Source of the DNA: Pseudomonadota bacterium
GTDB lineage: Bacteria; SAR324; XYD2-FULL-50-16; JAHJRI01
DNA: 5,170 nucleotides
Assembly (NCBI GenBank): GCA_022360105.1
Contig: JAKSDL010000469.1
Span: 1 to 5,170, forward strand
Direction: 5' to 3'
In this document: positions 4,874 to 5,170 of the stretch, in pieces
Layout of the letters: each line of letters begins with the position of its first letter
How positions within the stretch are numbered: position 1 is the stretch's first letter
The notes under the pieces: model-generated
Seen by the model: only the letters and a program-made list of their open reading frames with translations
The model's database searches: none
What the model was told of the DNA's origin: nothing
Position numbers and translations under genes: made by a program

Positions 4874-5170
4874 ATGAGCAAAACGAAAGAGAATCTGCAA
4901 GCTGCATTTGCTGGTGAATCCCAGGCTAGAAACAAATATACCTATTTTGCAAAAGCTGCCAGGAAGGAAGGTTTGCATTATATTGCCAAAATTTTCGATG
5001 AAACAGCCAATCATGAGCAGCAACACGCTAAAGATCTATTTAGACTATTAAACGGAATCGGCGATACCGCGGCCAACCTGGAAGAGGCTATCAACGGAGA
5101 AGACTACGAAACCTCCGAAATGTATCCTAAATTTGCCAGAGAGGCTGAAGAGGAAGGGGATGACAAGGCA
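4874..5170 (+). CDS. rbr: Rubrerythrin, N-terminal part (cut by window end)
   Basis: The first 99 codons of a rubrerythrin, a cytoplasmic non-haem diiron protein that reduces hydrogen peroxide in anaerobes using electrons from rubredoxin or NADH-linked reductases. The ferritin-like four-helix domain is clear: AFAGESQARNKY (11-22, iron ligand E15), ETANHEQQHAK (43-53, E48 and H51) and INGEDYETSEMYP (73-85, E76 and E79), corresponding to E20, E53, H56, E94 and E97 of Desulfovibrio vulgaris rubrerythrin. The last helix ligands and the C-terminal rubredoxin-like FeS4 domain lie beyond the window, so whether the latter is present cannot be said. The gene follows the sigma-54 activator by 159 bp in the same direction; co-transcription is possible but it probably has its own promoter. 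The frame is intact to the last base. Confidence 0.95.
   Translation, partial: MSKTKENLQAAFAGESQARNKYTYFAKAARKEGLHYIAKIFDETANHEQQHAKDLFRLLNGIGDTAANLEEAINGEDYETSEMYPKFAREAEEEGDDKA

Overview
The window (about 43% G+C by eye) looks like chromosomal DNA of an anaerobic or microaerophilic bacterium. The evidence is a rubrerythrin, a propionate/acyl-CoA carboxyltransferase subunit and a sigma-54 (RpoN) dependent activator. Lineage cannot be fixed from this sequence. The TatD-type protein has motifs that I associate with archaeal members, which could reflect transfer or simply a deep-branching bacterial lineage. No insertion sequence, CRISPR array, tRNA or rRNA is visible.

Layout. Bases 1-324 hold no convincing gene, only an imperfect inverted repeat (38-88). 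Two genes run leftward: an acyl-CoA carboxylase carboxyltransferase subunit (1258-2796, minus) and a TatD-family metal-dependent hydrolase (325-1152, minus, TTG start). They are separated by 105 bp. That gap carries a perfect 14-bp inverted repeat and a good sigma-70-type promoter, arranged so that only read-through RNA could fold over the hydrolase start codon. A 436-bp divergent intergenic region (2797-3232) follows. It contains a long imperfect hairpin, a pair of mutually exclusive hairpins and overlapping divergent promoter candidates. Two genes run rightward: a sigma-54 AAA+ activator with an unrecognised N-terminal domain (3233-4714) and, after a 159-bp gap, the first 99 codons of a rubrerythrin (4874 to the window end).

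How the genes relate. No shared pathway is visible. The carboxyltransferase needs biotin carboxylase and biotin-carrier partners that are not in the window. Rubrerythrin is a peroxide-reducing stress protein. The activator's targets are unknown: I found no convincing -24/-12 sigma-54 promoter in any intergenic region here.

The most noteworthy signals are the start-codon hairpin of the TatD gene, the structured leader of the carboxyltransferase gene, the loss of the conserved metal-ligand Asp in the TatD protein, and the activator's uncharacterised N-terminal domain. I do not see an obvious new multi-gene system.
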